DNA of 8,298 bases from Gammaproteobacteria bacterium (lineage in GTDB: Bacteria; Pseudomonadota; Gammaproteobacteria; Steroidobacterales; GCA-2729495). Shown here piece by piece: positions 1-7,009 of this stretch. Location: NCBI GenBank assembly GCA_023150055.1, contig JAKLLP010000084.1:1-8298 (forward strand). The letters run 5' to 3'. Each line of letters opens with the position of its first letter. The first letter of the stretch is position 1. The translations under genes and the position numbers were made by a program. A model generated the notes under the pieces. It had not been told where the DNA came from and made no database searches. It saw nothing but the letters and a program-made list of their open reading frames with translations.

Positions 1-2527
1 TCGAGCTTGCCGTTCGGGTTGAGCGGCAGGGCGTCGAGGTACATCCAGGCGTTCGGCAGGAGCGGCTCGGGCAGGTGCCGCGCGAGCCAGGCGCGCAGTT
101 CGCCCGGGGCCAGGCCCTGCGCCGCTCCTGGTCCCTGCGTGAGCAGGCGCCGATGGAAGTCGCTGCCGCCGCAGGCGGTTTCATGATGGCGTGTGACCGA
201 GGTCATGCGCTGCGCGCGCCCGTTCGCGACGTATTGGCAGCGGATCGTGTAGTCGGGCATGAGGCCGTCGGCGCCCGGGGCCCACTCCCACTCGATGTCG
301 ATCCCGGTGCCGGCCGCAAGCCGCGCGCCAGTCGCGGGCAGCGGCACGAAGACCGGCAGCCAGGCCTGCTGGTGGGCGAGGTAATCGAGCGTGACCCCCG
401 CCGTGGTCGTCACCACAGTCCACAGCAGGAAGCCGTCGAAGCGCGCGGCCCGGCTGAGGCTGACCCGGCCGCGACCGGTGCCGCGCTCGGGCAGCTCGCC
501 CGTGAAGTCGAGGTCCTCGAACACCAGGCTGTCGGAAATGACCTGCCCGGCCGGCAGGTTGCGCAGGCAGAGCCGCAGGTCGAAGACGCGCCCCTCGGCC
601 TCGAAAATCTTCTGCACATAGCCGGCCGCCAGCGGCGCAAACGCCGGCGCAGCATGCACGGCCTGCGGCAGCTCCACGGCCGCGATCAGCGTCGCGCAGC
701 GCGCGGGGACGGGCACGCAGCCCGGCGCGAGCTGCGCACGCACGCGGTTCCAGATGGGGGCGATGCCGTCGGCGCTGCCGATGTTGCCGACGATGCCCTG
801 CGTGCAGACCTGCGGCGCTTCCGGCAACTCGAGCGCGCGTGCGTCACCGTCGATGACGATGATCCGCTCGTCGAGACCGGCCGCGGCGACAGCCGCACGG
901 GCGCGTTGCGCGGCCTCGGGCAGCACCTCCACCGCGTACACGCGGCGGGCACCGGCCTCGACCGCGAGCCGCGCGAGCAGCGCCTGCGGACCGGTACCGA
1001 GATCGAGCACGACGCGATCGCGGGCATGCTGCGCAAAGGCCCGGCGGAACGCGGCCATGCGGACCTCGTCGGCGCCCATCAGCTCGTAGAGGAACTGGTC
1101 GTAGACCTGGTAGCCACCGAGGGAGGGCCAGATCTCGGTGCCGCCATGGTTGCCGCTGCGACCGGCCTCGCCGGCCACCACGTAGGCGACGAGCTTCTCG
1201 TTGCCGGCGTCGTCGGCGCGGATGGCCGCCGCCGCGGCGCTGATGCCCGGGTGGCCGCGCAGCAACGCCTCGATCTCGCCGAGTTCCACCCGATGGCCGC
1301 GCCACTTCACCTGGTCATCGATACGGCCGAGAAACTCGAGACTGCCGTCGGCGGCGCGCCGCACGCGATCGCCGGTCCGGTAGGCGCGGAGCACCGTCGC
1401 TGACAGGGCCACGAAACGGCGCGTCGTCAGCGCCGCATCGCCGAGATAGCCCGAGGCGAGACCCGGACTGCTGACGTAGAGTTCACCCGCTGCACCGTCG
1501 GCCACCGCGCGGCCCCCGGCGTCGACGAGGTGCACTTCGACGTCGCCGAGCGGGCGGCCGATGTTCGCCGCATCGCAGTCGCCCGGCGCGTATTCGCGGT
1601 AGAGCACGTTGCCGCCGGTCTCGGTGATGGCATAGGTGTTGACGAGGCGCGGGCCGTGCACCGCATGCAGGTTCGCCCAGGCCTGCAGGTCACCCGGCTG
1701 GACCGCCTCGCCGCTCAACACCAGCGCGCGCACGGCAAGCCCGGGCCAGGCGCCGGTGAATGCCGGCGTCAGCACCGTCTCGCGCAAGGCCGAAGGCGTC
1801 TGGCTGAGTATGGTCACGCCCTGCGCGTGCAGGAACTCGCGCAGCAGGCGCGCGTCGGACCGCGCCCCCGCCGGTGCCACCGCGAGCCTCGCCCCGTGGG
1901 TGAGCGCGCCCCAGATCTCGAACACCGAGAACCCGAAGGCGCAGGAATGCAGCTGGCTCCACACGTCCCCGGCACAAAGGCCGAGCCGTGCGCCGAGGTC
2001 GTCGAAGAGCCGCGCCACGTTGCCGTGGCTGATGACCACGCCCTTCGGCTCGCCCGTCGAGCCCGAGGTGAACATGACGTAGCAGGGCTGCTCCGTGCCG
2101 ATGGCCGCCGGGACGTCGTCCGCGGCCGCGGCCGATATCGCGGCAGCATCCCGGTCGAGGCAGAGCGCCGGAATGCCCGGGGCGAGTTCCGCGGCCAACG
2201 CCTCGGTCGTCACGAGCAGCGCCGGCCCGGCCCGGGCGATGATGCGGCGCAGGCGCGCCGCCGGGTACTCGGGGTCGAGCGGTACATAGGCGGCGCCGGC
2301 CTTGAGCACACCGACCAGCGCGGCGACGAACTCCGCGCCCCGCGGCAGCGCGATCCCGACGAGGCTGCCGGCAGCGGCGCCGAGCGCGCGCAGCCTCGTC
2401 CGTACACGGCATCCGGGCCGGTGACGGCGATCGCCTGCGGGCGCTCGTGCGCGTAGCGCTCGACGAGCCCCGGCAGGGAACGTCCGCGCGGCAGCGACGC
2501 GTTCGTGCTGATGCTCGCGTCGCCCAT
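1..2527 (-). CDS. NRPS protein, adenylation domain interrupted by a PRMT-like methyltransferase; 3' end beyond window, internal frameshift
   Basis: Activates a carboxylic substrate as an acyl-AMP for loading onto a carrier domain, and probably methylates it. The ATG at 2527 lies 6 bases after the upstream methyltransferase stop, and the first residues (LPGLVERYAHERPQAIAV) are a normal A-domain entry, so no condensation domain precedes it. Near 2396-2408 the reading moves to another minus frame, which then stays open to base 1. In that frame the core motifs follow in order: a2 LKAGAAYVPLD (2306-2274), a3 FTSGSTGEPKG (2072-2040), a4 FGFSVFE (1937-1917), a5 NTYAITE (1640-1620), a6 GELYVSSPGLASGYL, a7 YRTGD, a8 GRIDDQVKWRGHRVELGEIE (about 1326-1269), then a methyltransferase insert, a9 LPEPLLP (74-54) and a10 NPNGKLD at the edge. 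The a1 motif is absent. Usual Asp235 of a4 is Gly. A carrier domain is expected beyond base 1. The gene may be non-functional if the frameshift is real. Confidence 0.85.
122..1173 (-). other. PRMT-like SAM methyltransferase domain embedded between A-domain motifs a8 and a9
   Basis: About 350 residues separate the a8 region (ending near LVAYVVA) from a9, where an ordinary A domain has only a few tens. The insert begins with YDQFLYELMGADEVRMAAFR, the PRMT-type helix before the Rossmann fold. Next comes SAM motif I VVLDLGTGPQALLA (1013-972), then VYAVEVLPEAA (motif post-I), IIVIDGDARALELPE (motif II), and a C-terminal stretch rich in beta-type segments, as in PRMT barrels. The usual double-Glu loop is degenerate here (TQGIVGNIGSADG, 803-765), so arginine methylation is unlikely and a small or carrier-bound substrate is more plausible. 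A-domains interrupted at a8-a9 by methyltransferases are known (TioS, KtzH) and methylate amino or side-chain groups. Borders are approximate. Confidence 0.75.
2396..2408 (-). other. Frame change with loss of the a1 core motif in the NRPS gene
   Basis: Reading leftward from the ATG at 2527, the A-domain sequence is normal through AVTGPDAVYG (to about 2402), then turns into non-domain sequence. Normal A-domain sequence resumes in a different frame with RLRALGAAAGSLVGIALP, from about 2396. Between such blocks other A domains carry an L(T/S)YxEL motif and a helix, roughly 13-15 residues, which are missing here. A deletion of about 40 bases that is not a multiple of three explains both the missing motif and the shift. 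An assembly error is the alternative. Confidence 0.75.
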
Positions 2528-2533
2528 CGCCGC

Positions 2534-3293
2534 TCAGTCCGCCCGCCGCGCGCTCAGGCCAACGACCGGCGGGTTGTCGAGGTACTCGCGCCAGTACCCG
2601 GCTCCCATCTCGGCGATCCCGGCCGGATCCAGGACCAGTTCGTGCCATTGCAGGTCGATGAACCCCGCCCGATGCAGCGCCCGCTCGTAGGATGGCGCCT
2701 CGAAGTGATAGACCTCGAACCGAAACAGCTCGCGCCCGCTCACCATCGCGTAGGCGATCGGCGCGCCCTCGCGCCGCGGCCCGGAGATGCTCTTGCTGAA
2801 ACCATAGTGGAGATAGCCCCCGTAACGCTCCACCGGCTGGCGCGGGTTCTCGTTCAGCGCCACGAGGCGGCCGCCGGGCCGCAACTGGCGGGCGATGCTC
2901 TCGCACATGCGTTCGAGTTCGTCGGTGTCGCGCGCATAGTGCAGCAGGTAGGCCGCGCAGATGACATCGAAGGCGCCGAGATCCGGCAGCGCGCGGGCGT
3001 CACACACCCGGTAATCGATGCCGAGCGGCTCCGCGCGCTCCTGCGCGACCGCGAGCTCGATCATCGCAGGCGAGATATCGACACCGAGCACTTCGCGCGC
3101 CCCGCCACGGCGCAGCCGCCGCGAGTACCAACCCTCACCGCAGGCGAGATCGAGGACGGCGAGGCCGCGGACATCCCCGAGCGAGCATCGTGAAGAGGCT
3201 CGGCTCCTCGACGTGGCGGCGTATGGGCGAGAGCTTCGAGCGCTGGTACTGCGCGGCAATCGCGTCGTACTGCGTCGCCGGCGCGGCCGTCAT
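2534..3293 (-). CDS. Class I SAM-dependent methyltransferase, ToxA-like, disrupted by a 4-base duplication
   Basis: Small-molecule methyltransferase of the Methyltransf_11/25 type. The ATG at 3293 overlaps the deaminase stop (ATGA) and opens [20 protein letters not shown], a typical N-terminus of this family. After FTML (to 3183) the frame is lost; it resumes one frame over as GDVRGLAVLDLACGEGWYS (SAM motif I), then EVLGVDIS (motif post-I), YRVCDARALPDLGAFDVI, and a C-terminus YWREYLDNPPVVGLSARRAD ending in TGA at 2534. Dropping one copy of the repeated 4-mer gives an uninterrupted 251-residue protein of normal family length. From memory the pattern resembles ToxA, the toxoflavin N-methyltransferase, and many unassigned relatives, so the substrate is unknown. 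A TTG at 3259 in the downstream frame could give a protein with an altered N-terminus, but its first 28 or so residues look non-native. Confidence 0.85.
3179..3186. repeat. Tandem 4-base duplication GAGC GAGC causing a frameshift
   Basis: The plus strand reads CCCC-GAGC-GAGC-ATCG. On the coding (minus) strand this gives ATG CTC GCT CGG GGA, whereas the family needs ATG CTC GGG GAT (M L G D) ahead of VRGLAVLDLACG. Deleting exactly one 4-mer restores the frame and the expected spacing of the methyltransferase, which points to slipped-strand duplication rather than a random base error. Confidence 0.7.
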
Positions 3294-3790
3294 CGCCCGC
3301 CCCCGCCGGCCCAGCGACGCAGCAGCGCGAGCGATTCCTCGCGCAGGCAGCCGCCGTCGAGCCGCGGTCCGCCCCCGGTGGCGCGCCCGCCGGTCAGCTC
3401 CGAGCCGGTCAGCTCGTCGAAGTCCGCGAGACTCGCGCCGAACACGATGCGACCGATGCGCGCGTAATGGCTCGCCGCGAAACACATGGGACAGGGCTCG
3501 ACCGTCGAGTACAGGGTGCAGCCGGCCAGTTCGAGCGTGCGCTCGCGGCGGCAGGCCTCGCGGATGACCGAGACCTCGGCGTGAGCGGTGATATCGAGGC
3601 TCGAGACGACGCAGTTCGAGGCGGTCGCAACGACCGCGCCGTCCCGCACGAGGCAGGCGCCGATCGGCGGCTCGCCGGCGAGACCGGCGCGGCGCGCGGC
3701 CTCGAGCGCGAGGCGCATCCAGGTTGCGTCGTCGTCCGCCGGCGCGATCGCGGCCCCCGTCGGACGGCCACCCGCGGCGATGACGGTCAT
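3290..3790 (-). CDS. Zinc-dependent nucleoside/base deaminase (guanine/cytidine deaminase family)
   Basis: Hydrolytic deaminase of the CDA/guanine-deaminase/TadA superfamily, 166 residues, predicted cytoplasmic. The zinc site is clear: His70 and the proton-shuttling Glu72 in TAHAEV, and Cys100 and Cys103 in EPCPMC. The neighbouring segments [14 protein letters not shown] (residues 41-54) and [19 protein letters not shown] are closest, by recall, to the B. subtilis GuaD-like branch rather than to tRNA-specific TadA, so a free base, nucleoside or related heterocycle is the likelier substrate. The ATG at 3790 overlaps the queD stop (ATGA), and a GAGG lies just upstream within the queD end (3798-3795), supporting this start. 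The stop at 3290 overlaps the methyltransferase ATG. The frame is open further upstream to 4090, but that part only shadows queD. Exact substrate unknown. Confidence 0.88.
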   Translation of the reverse strand: MTVIAAGGRPTGAAIAPADDDATWMRLALEAARRAGLAGEPPIGACLVRDGAVVATASNCVVSSLDITAHAEVSVIREACRRERTLELAGCTLYSTVEPCPMCFAASHYARIGRIVFGASLADFDELTGSELTGGRATGGGPRLDGGCLREESLALLRRWAGGGGR

Positions 3791-4158
3791 CGCCCCTCTT
3801 CTTCCTCGCCCCGGTAGATGCAGCCGGAGGAGCAGGTCTCGTTGATGACGACCTTCGACAGGGCCGGGAGGCCCGGCTTCAGTTGCCGCCAGATCCACTT
3901 CGCGAGCACTTCGCTGGTCGGGTTTTCCAGGCCCTCGATGTCGTTGAGATAGTTGTGATCGAGCTGGTCGTAGATCGGCTGGAACACACGCTTGATGTCC
4001 GCGTAGTCCATGATCCAGCCGGTGTGCTCGCCGACTTCGCCACGCACAAAAATCGAGCCGCGCCAGGAATGCCCATGCAGGCGCGCGCACTTGTGCCCGG
4101 GCGGCACATTGGGCAGCCGGTGGGCCGCCTCGAAGATGAACTCCTTATATATCTCCAT
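3787..4158 (-). CDS. queD: 6-carboxy-5,6,7,8-tetrahydropterin synthase (QueD)
   Basis: Converts 7,8-dihydroneopterin triphosphate to 6-carboxytetrahydropterin, the second step toward 7-deazaguanines (preQ0, queuosine). At 123 residues it matches the E. coli protein in length and in most landmarks: FEAAHRLP with zinc ligand His13, [11 protein letters not shown] with catalytic Cys24 and zinc ligands His28 and His30, [31 protein letters not shown], and the C-terminal [12 protein letters not shown] with the pterin-anchoring Glu. ATG 4158 fits the E. coli N-terminus; an in-frame GTG at 4167 would add three residues. It is the first gene of the leftward operon and is translationally coupled to the deaminase. 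It could be the housekeeping queuosine gene or a pathway copy as in toyocamycin-type clusters. No queC, queE or folE lies in the window. Confidence 0.95.
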   Translation of the reverse strand: MEIYKEFIFEAAHRLPNVPPGHKCARLHGHSWRGSIFVRGEVGEHTGWIMDYADIKRVFQPIYDQLDHNYLNDIEGLENPTSEVLAKWIWRQLKPGLPALSKVVINETCSSGCIYRGEEEEGR

Positions 4159-4452
4159 TCCGTGCACCGTCTGCCCGGCAAGGCTCGCCCGGCGCGGCGG
4201 TCACCGCCGGCCCGGGCCCACCACCGGGGGGAACTGCCTCAGTCCTGGAATCCTGCGCTGGCCCTTTTTCGAACGAGTCGCTCGCCACTCGGATGGCGGC
4301 TTGTGCGCCATTGCGCCCGTATTCTGCAACAGGGGCGCGCCCGGAAGCCACAGGCGGACGGCCGGTGCGGTACGCAGTTACCACAGGCACCACGACCCCG
4401 GCAGCCGGCGCCTGTATGATCCGCCGACCGACCCGCCCACGAGGACGCCTGC
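4159..4452. other. Divergent intergenic region between the queD operon and the F420 operon
   Basis: This 294-base spacer holds no convincing gene; short open frames across it have no recognisable content. It should carry promoters for both directions. It contains a perfect 10-base palindrome GGCCCGGGCC (4209-4218) and a short T-run (4264-4268). I could not pick a credible sigma70 pair for the leftward operon, and no riboswitch (for example a preQ1 type ahead of queD) was recognised by eye. Confidence 0.6.
4392..4420 (+). promoter_or_regulatory. Candidate sigma70 promoter for the F420 operon
   Basis: A good -10 box TATGAT (4415-4420) sits 17 bases after a weak -35 ACGACC (4392-4397, matching only the GAC of TTGACA). 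Transcription would start near 4427, leaving a leader of about 26 bases that contains the ribosome site GAGG (4441-4444), 8 bases before the ATG at 4453. Position and spacing are sensible, but the -35 is poor and this was found by eye only. Confidence 0.35.
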
Positions 4453-5499
4453 ATGCAGATCGATATCATCCTGGAGCCCGACCTGACCCCGGCCCAGGTC
4501 GCCGAGATCGCGGTTGCTGCCGAGAAGCACGGTTTCCGCACGCTCTGGCACTCGAACTACCACCAGAACCCGGACGCCTTCGTGGCCCTGGTGCCGGCGG
4601 CGCTCGCCACCAGCCATATCCGCCTCGGCGTGCTCGCCGTCAGCCCCTACGAGACACATCCGCTGAAAATCGCCAATGCGCTGCTGACGCTGAACGACAT
4701 CAGCAAGGGCCGAGCGGTGGTCGCCATCGGCGGCGGCGGCTCCGTGATGGGCGCCACCGGGACGAGGATGGACCCCAAGGCGCAGCGCATGCTGCGCGGC
4801 GTCCGCGAGGCGGTAGAGATCGTCAAGGGTGTCGGCTCGGGCAAGCTCGTCATGAAATACGACGGGGACCTCTACAAGCTCACGCGCCCCCTCAAGACCG
4901 CCTGGACCAAGCATCTGGCACCGAAGGTGTTCACCTGCTCGACCGGCGAGAAGATGCTGGAACTCGCCGGCCACATTGCCGACGGCACGCAGATGAGCGA
5001 CGTGACACCGGAGAAGATCGGCCATCATATGGCGCACCTGCGCAAGGGGCTCGCCGAGCGCAAGACTCCGGCGGAGGACTTCCGCATCGGCAACTTCTGG
5101 GCCTGGCATATCAAGGAAGACCGCGAGAAGTCCATGTACGAAGCGCGCCGGGAACTGGTCTTCCGCGGCGAGCTGCTGCCGCCGAAATACGACATGCTGC
5201 CGTACGTCACCGCCGAGGAACGTCAACTCGTCATCGACAAGTGGCAGAACTTCGCCAAGGCATTCTGGACACGCTCGGGCGTGATCGAGGACGTGCCGGA
5301 GTCGATCGTCACACGCCTGATCGCCGCCTGCTCCTCGGCCGGCGACATCCGTGACATCGACGCGCAGATCGAACGCTTCCGGGTGTTCGAGAATGCGGGC
5401 CTGACTGAGCTCTCCATCCGGCTCTTCGACGAGCCGATGGCCGGGCTGGAGATTCTCGCGCGGCACGTGCTGCCGAAATTCGAGCGGTTCAACGTTTAG
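4453..5499 (+). CDS. LLM-class (luciferase-like) oxidoreductase, probably F420-dependent
   Basis: TIM-barrel flavin/F420-dependent oxidoreductase, 348 residues, the usual length for the Mer/luciferase-like family. The N-terminus MQIDIILEPDLTPAQVAEIA and AEKHGFRTLWHSNY (residues 23-36) give the first strand and helix. IRLGVLAVSPYETHPLKIAN (56-75) is the barrel segment that carries the cis-peptide region in F420-binding members. GRAVVAIGGGGSVMGATG (about 89-106) follows, and FTCSTGEKMLELAGHIADG is the conserved strand near the cofactor phosphate. It starts with ATG after a GAGG spaced by 8 bases and is followed 9 bases later by the F420 reductase gene, which strongly favours F420 over FMN. The substrate cannot be read from sequence; a role in a hydride transfer linked to the divergent biosynthetic operon is a guess. 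Confidence 0.88.
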   Translation: MQIDIILEPDLTPAQVAEIAVAAEKHGFRTLWHSNYHQNPDAFVALVPAALATSHIRLGVLAVSPYETHPLKIANALLTLNDISKGRAVVAIGGGGSVMGATGTRMDPKAQRMLRGVREAVEIVKGVGSGKLVMKYDGDLYKLTRPLKTAWTKHLAPKVFTCSTGEKMLELAGHIADGTQMSDVTPEKIGHHMAHLRKGLAERKTPAEDFRIGNFWAWHIKEDREKSMYEARRELVFRGELLPPKYDMLPYVTAEERQLVIDKWQNFAKAFWTRSGVIEDVPESIVTRLIAACSSAGDIRDIDAQIERFRVFENAGLTELSIRLFDEPMAGLEILARHVLPKFERFNV

Positions 5500-5508
5500 A
5501 ATGCCGCC

Positions 5509-6192
5509 ATGAAACTGCACCCCGACATTTCCAGCATCGCCGTCATCGGCGGCACCGGTGCGCTCGGTACCGGGCTCGCCTGGCGCTGGGCGCGCGCCGG
5601 CTATCGCATCCTCATCGGCTCACGCGATGCCGGGAAAGCCGTGACGGCTGCCGCCGCCGTGGCGAGCCGCTTGCCACCGGGCCGGGATATCAGCGGGCAT
5701 ACCAACGCGGCAGCGGCCGCCGCCGCGGACCTCGTGGTGCTGACGGTACCGTTCGCCCACCAGCGGCCGATCCTGGAGGACATCCGCACCGGGCTTGCGG
5801 GCAAGATCCTGGTCGACACGACAGTGCCGCTGGTGCCGCCGAAGGTCATGCGCGTACAACTGCCGAAGGAAGGTTCCGCGGCGGTGATCGCGCAGTCGAT
5901 CGCGGGTCCCGGGACCGCGGTCGTCTCCGCCTTCCAGAACGTGGCAGCGGATCTCCTCGCCTCCGACCTCGCGCCCGAGTGCGACGTGCTGGTCGCCGGC
6001 GACCAGGCCGAGGCGCGCGAGACTGTGGTGCAACTCGCGCGCCACGCCGGCTTCCGCGCCTGGCACGCCGGCCCGCTCGCGAACTCCGCGGCGATGGAGG
6101 CGCTGACCTCCATCCTCATCTTCATCAACAGGCACTACCGGGCCGAGCACGCCGGCATCCGTCTCACCGGTCTCGGCGACCCCGACGCCTGA
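5509..6192 (+). CDS. npdG: NADPH-dependent F420 reductase (F420H2:NADP+ oxidoreductase)
   Basis: Transfers hydride between NADPH and F420, supplying F420H2 to enzymes such as the upstream oxidoreductase. The protein has 227 residues, normal for Fno/NpdG. The Rossmann nucleotide loop is IGGTGALGTGLAWRWARAG (residues 13-31), followed by LIGSRD (35-40), whose Ser-Arg pair is the usual NADP 2'-phosphate contact. LTVPFAHQ and ILVDTTVPLVPPK are further typical segments, and the C-terminus MEALTSILIFINRHYRAEHA plus GIRLTG is diagnostic of the family. The ATG at 5509 is 9 bases after the preceding TAG, consistent with one transcript. Also called fno. Family membership is near certain; the preferred direction in the cell is inferred. 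Confidence 0.93.
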   Translation: MKLHPDISSIAVIGGTGALGTGLAWRWARAGYRILIGSRDAGKAVTAAAAVASRLPPGRDISGHTNAAAAAAADLVVLTVPFAHQRPILEDIRTGLAGKILVDTTVPLVPPKVMRVQLPKEGSAAVIAQSIAGPGTAVVSAFQNVAADLLASDLAPECDVLVAGDQAEARETVVQLARHAGFRAWHAGPLANSAAMEALTSILIFINRHYRAEHAGIRLTGLGDPDA

Positions 6193-6232
6193 TCCGCAAT
6201 TGCGCCAGCGCGCCGCGCGGCCGATGCCCGCC

Positions 6233-6997
6233 ATGACCACCCCCGCCCTCAGCATCACCGCCATCGGTCGGTTCCCCGAGGTCCGTCGCGGCGACGATCT
6301 CGCGCGCCTGCTCGCCGACGCGCTCGCCGCGGCGGAACTGGCGCTCGCCGACGGGGACATCCTCGCCGTCACGCAGAAGATCGTCTCCAAGGCCGAGGGC
6401 CGCAACCGCACGCTCGCCGAGGTGACACCATCCGCACGCGCCATCGAACTCGGGCACGAGACGCGCAAGGACCCACGGCTGGTGGAACTCATCCTGCAGG
6501 AATCGCGCAGCATCGTGCGCACACGCCCCGATCTCATCATCGCCGAGCACCGGCTCGGCATCGTGCTGGCGAACGCCGGCATCGACCGCTCCAATCTCCC
6601 CGGCGCCGAGGACAGCGTGCTGCTGCTGCCCGAGGATCCCGATGCCTCCGCCCGTCGGCTGCGCGCGGCGTTGCAGGCGGCGAGCGGCGCAAAGCTCGGC
6701 GTCATCATCACCGACAGCGTCGGGCGCGCCTGGCGCAAGGGCACCGTGGGGCTTGCGATCGGGACAGCTGGCGTGGCGCCCTTTCTCGACCTGCGCGGTC
6801 GCAGCGACCGCCAGGGCCGCAAGCTGCAGGTGAGCGAGATCGCCCCGGCCGACAGTCTCGCGGCGGTCGCCGCGCTGGTCATGGGCGAGGCCGCCGAGGG
6901 CACGCCCGCGGTGCTGATACGCGGGGCGAGCGGCGTGGCCGGCGAGGCCCCGGCGAGCGCGGTGCTGCGCCCGGCCGCCGAGGACCTGTTCCGCTAG
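6233..6997 (+). CDS. cofE: Coenzyme F420-0:L-glutamate ligase CofE
   Basis: GTP-dependent ligase that adds gamma-linked glutamates to F420-0, giving F420-2 and longer tails. It has 254 residues, the length of stand-alone CofE, and no C-terminal nitroreductase-like domain, unlike actinobacterial FbiB. Signature segments: GDILAVTQKIVSKAEGR (residues about 41-57), RTRPDLIIAEHRLGIVLANAGIDRS split around residues 97-121, EDSVLLLPEDPDAS, ITDSVGRAWRKGTVGLAIG (about 159-177) and LRGRSDRQGRKLQVSEIAPAD. The start at 6233 (MTTPALSIT) is chosen because family members begin close to the PEVRRGDDLA segment; ATG 6224 and TTG 6200 are in frame and possible, and no strong ribosome site decides between them. 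It lies 40 bases after npdG. Confidence 0.93.
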   Translation: MTTPALSITAIGRFPEVRRGDDLARLLADALAAAELALADGDILAVTQKIVSKAEGRNRTLAEVTPSARAIELGHETRKDPRLVELILQESRSIVRTRPDLIIAEHRLGIVLANAGIDRSNLPGAEDSVLLLPEDPDASARRLRAALQAASGAKLGVIITDSVGRAWRKGTVGLAIGTAGVAPFLDLRGRSDRQGRKLQVSEIAPADSLAAVAALVMGEAAEGTPAVLIRGASGVAGEAPASAVLRPAAEDLFR

Positions 6998-7009
6998 CGT
7001 GGTTACCCG

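Noticed and set aside
2396..3186. Programmed ribosomal frameshifting in the NRPS or methyltransferase
   Set aside because: No slippery heptamer was seen at either site; the NRPS site also lacks expected residues, and the methyltransferase site is explained by an exact 4-base duplication.
3179..3186. Phase-variable tetranucleotide repeat
   Set aside because: Only two units are present, far fewer than in known phase-variable tracts.
75..3193. Long plus-strand open frames (75-1403, 1530-2456, 2447-3193) opposite the NRPS and methyltransferase
   Set aside because: They are rich in Arg, Ala, Gly and His with no recognisable motif and lie antisense to frames carrying clear NRPS and SAM-methyltransferase motifs. 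High GC content makes such open shadows common.
3290..3790. tRNA adenosine deaminase TadA
   Set aside because: The zinc motifs are shared, but the sequence around HAEV and PCPMC looks more like guanine/cytidine-type deaminases, and the operon context is biosynthetic. It cannot be fully excluded.
3787..4158. 6-pyruvoyltetrahydropterin synthase (biopterin pathway)
   Set aside because: Same superfamily, but the [11 protein letters not shown] and [12 protein letters not shown] segments and overall match favour QueD.
4209..4218. GGCCCGGGCC palindrome as a regulator-binding site
   Set aside because: A perfect 10-base palindrome of only G and C is expected by chance at this composition, and no second copy was noticed.
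6233..6997. FbiB-type fusion of CofE with a nitroreductase domain
   Set aside because: The gene ends at 6997 right after the CofE domain and the next gene is cofD.
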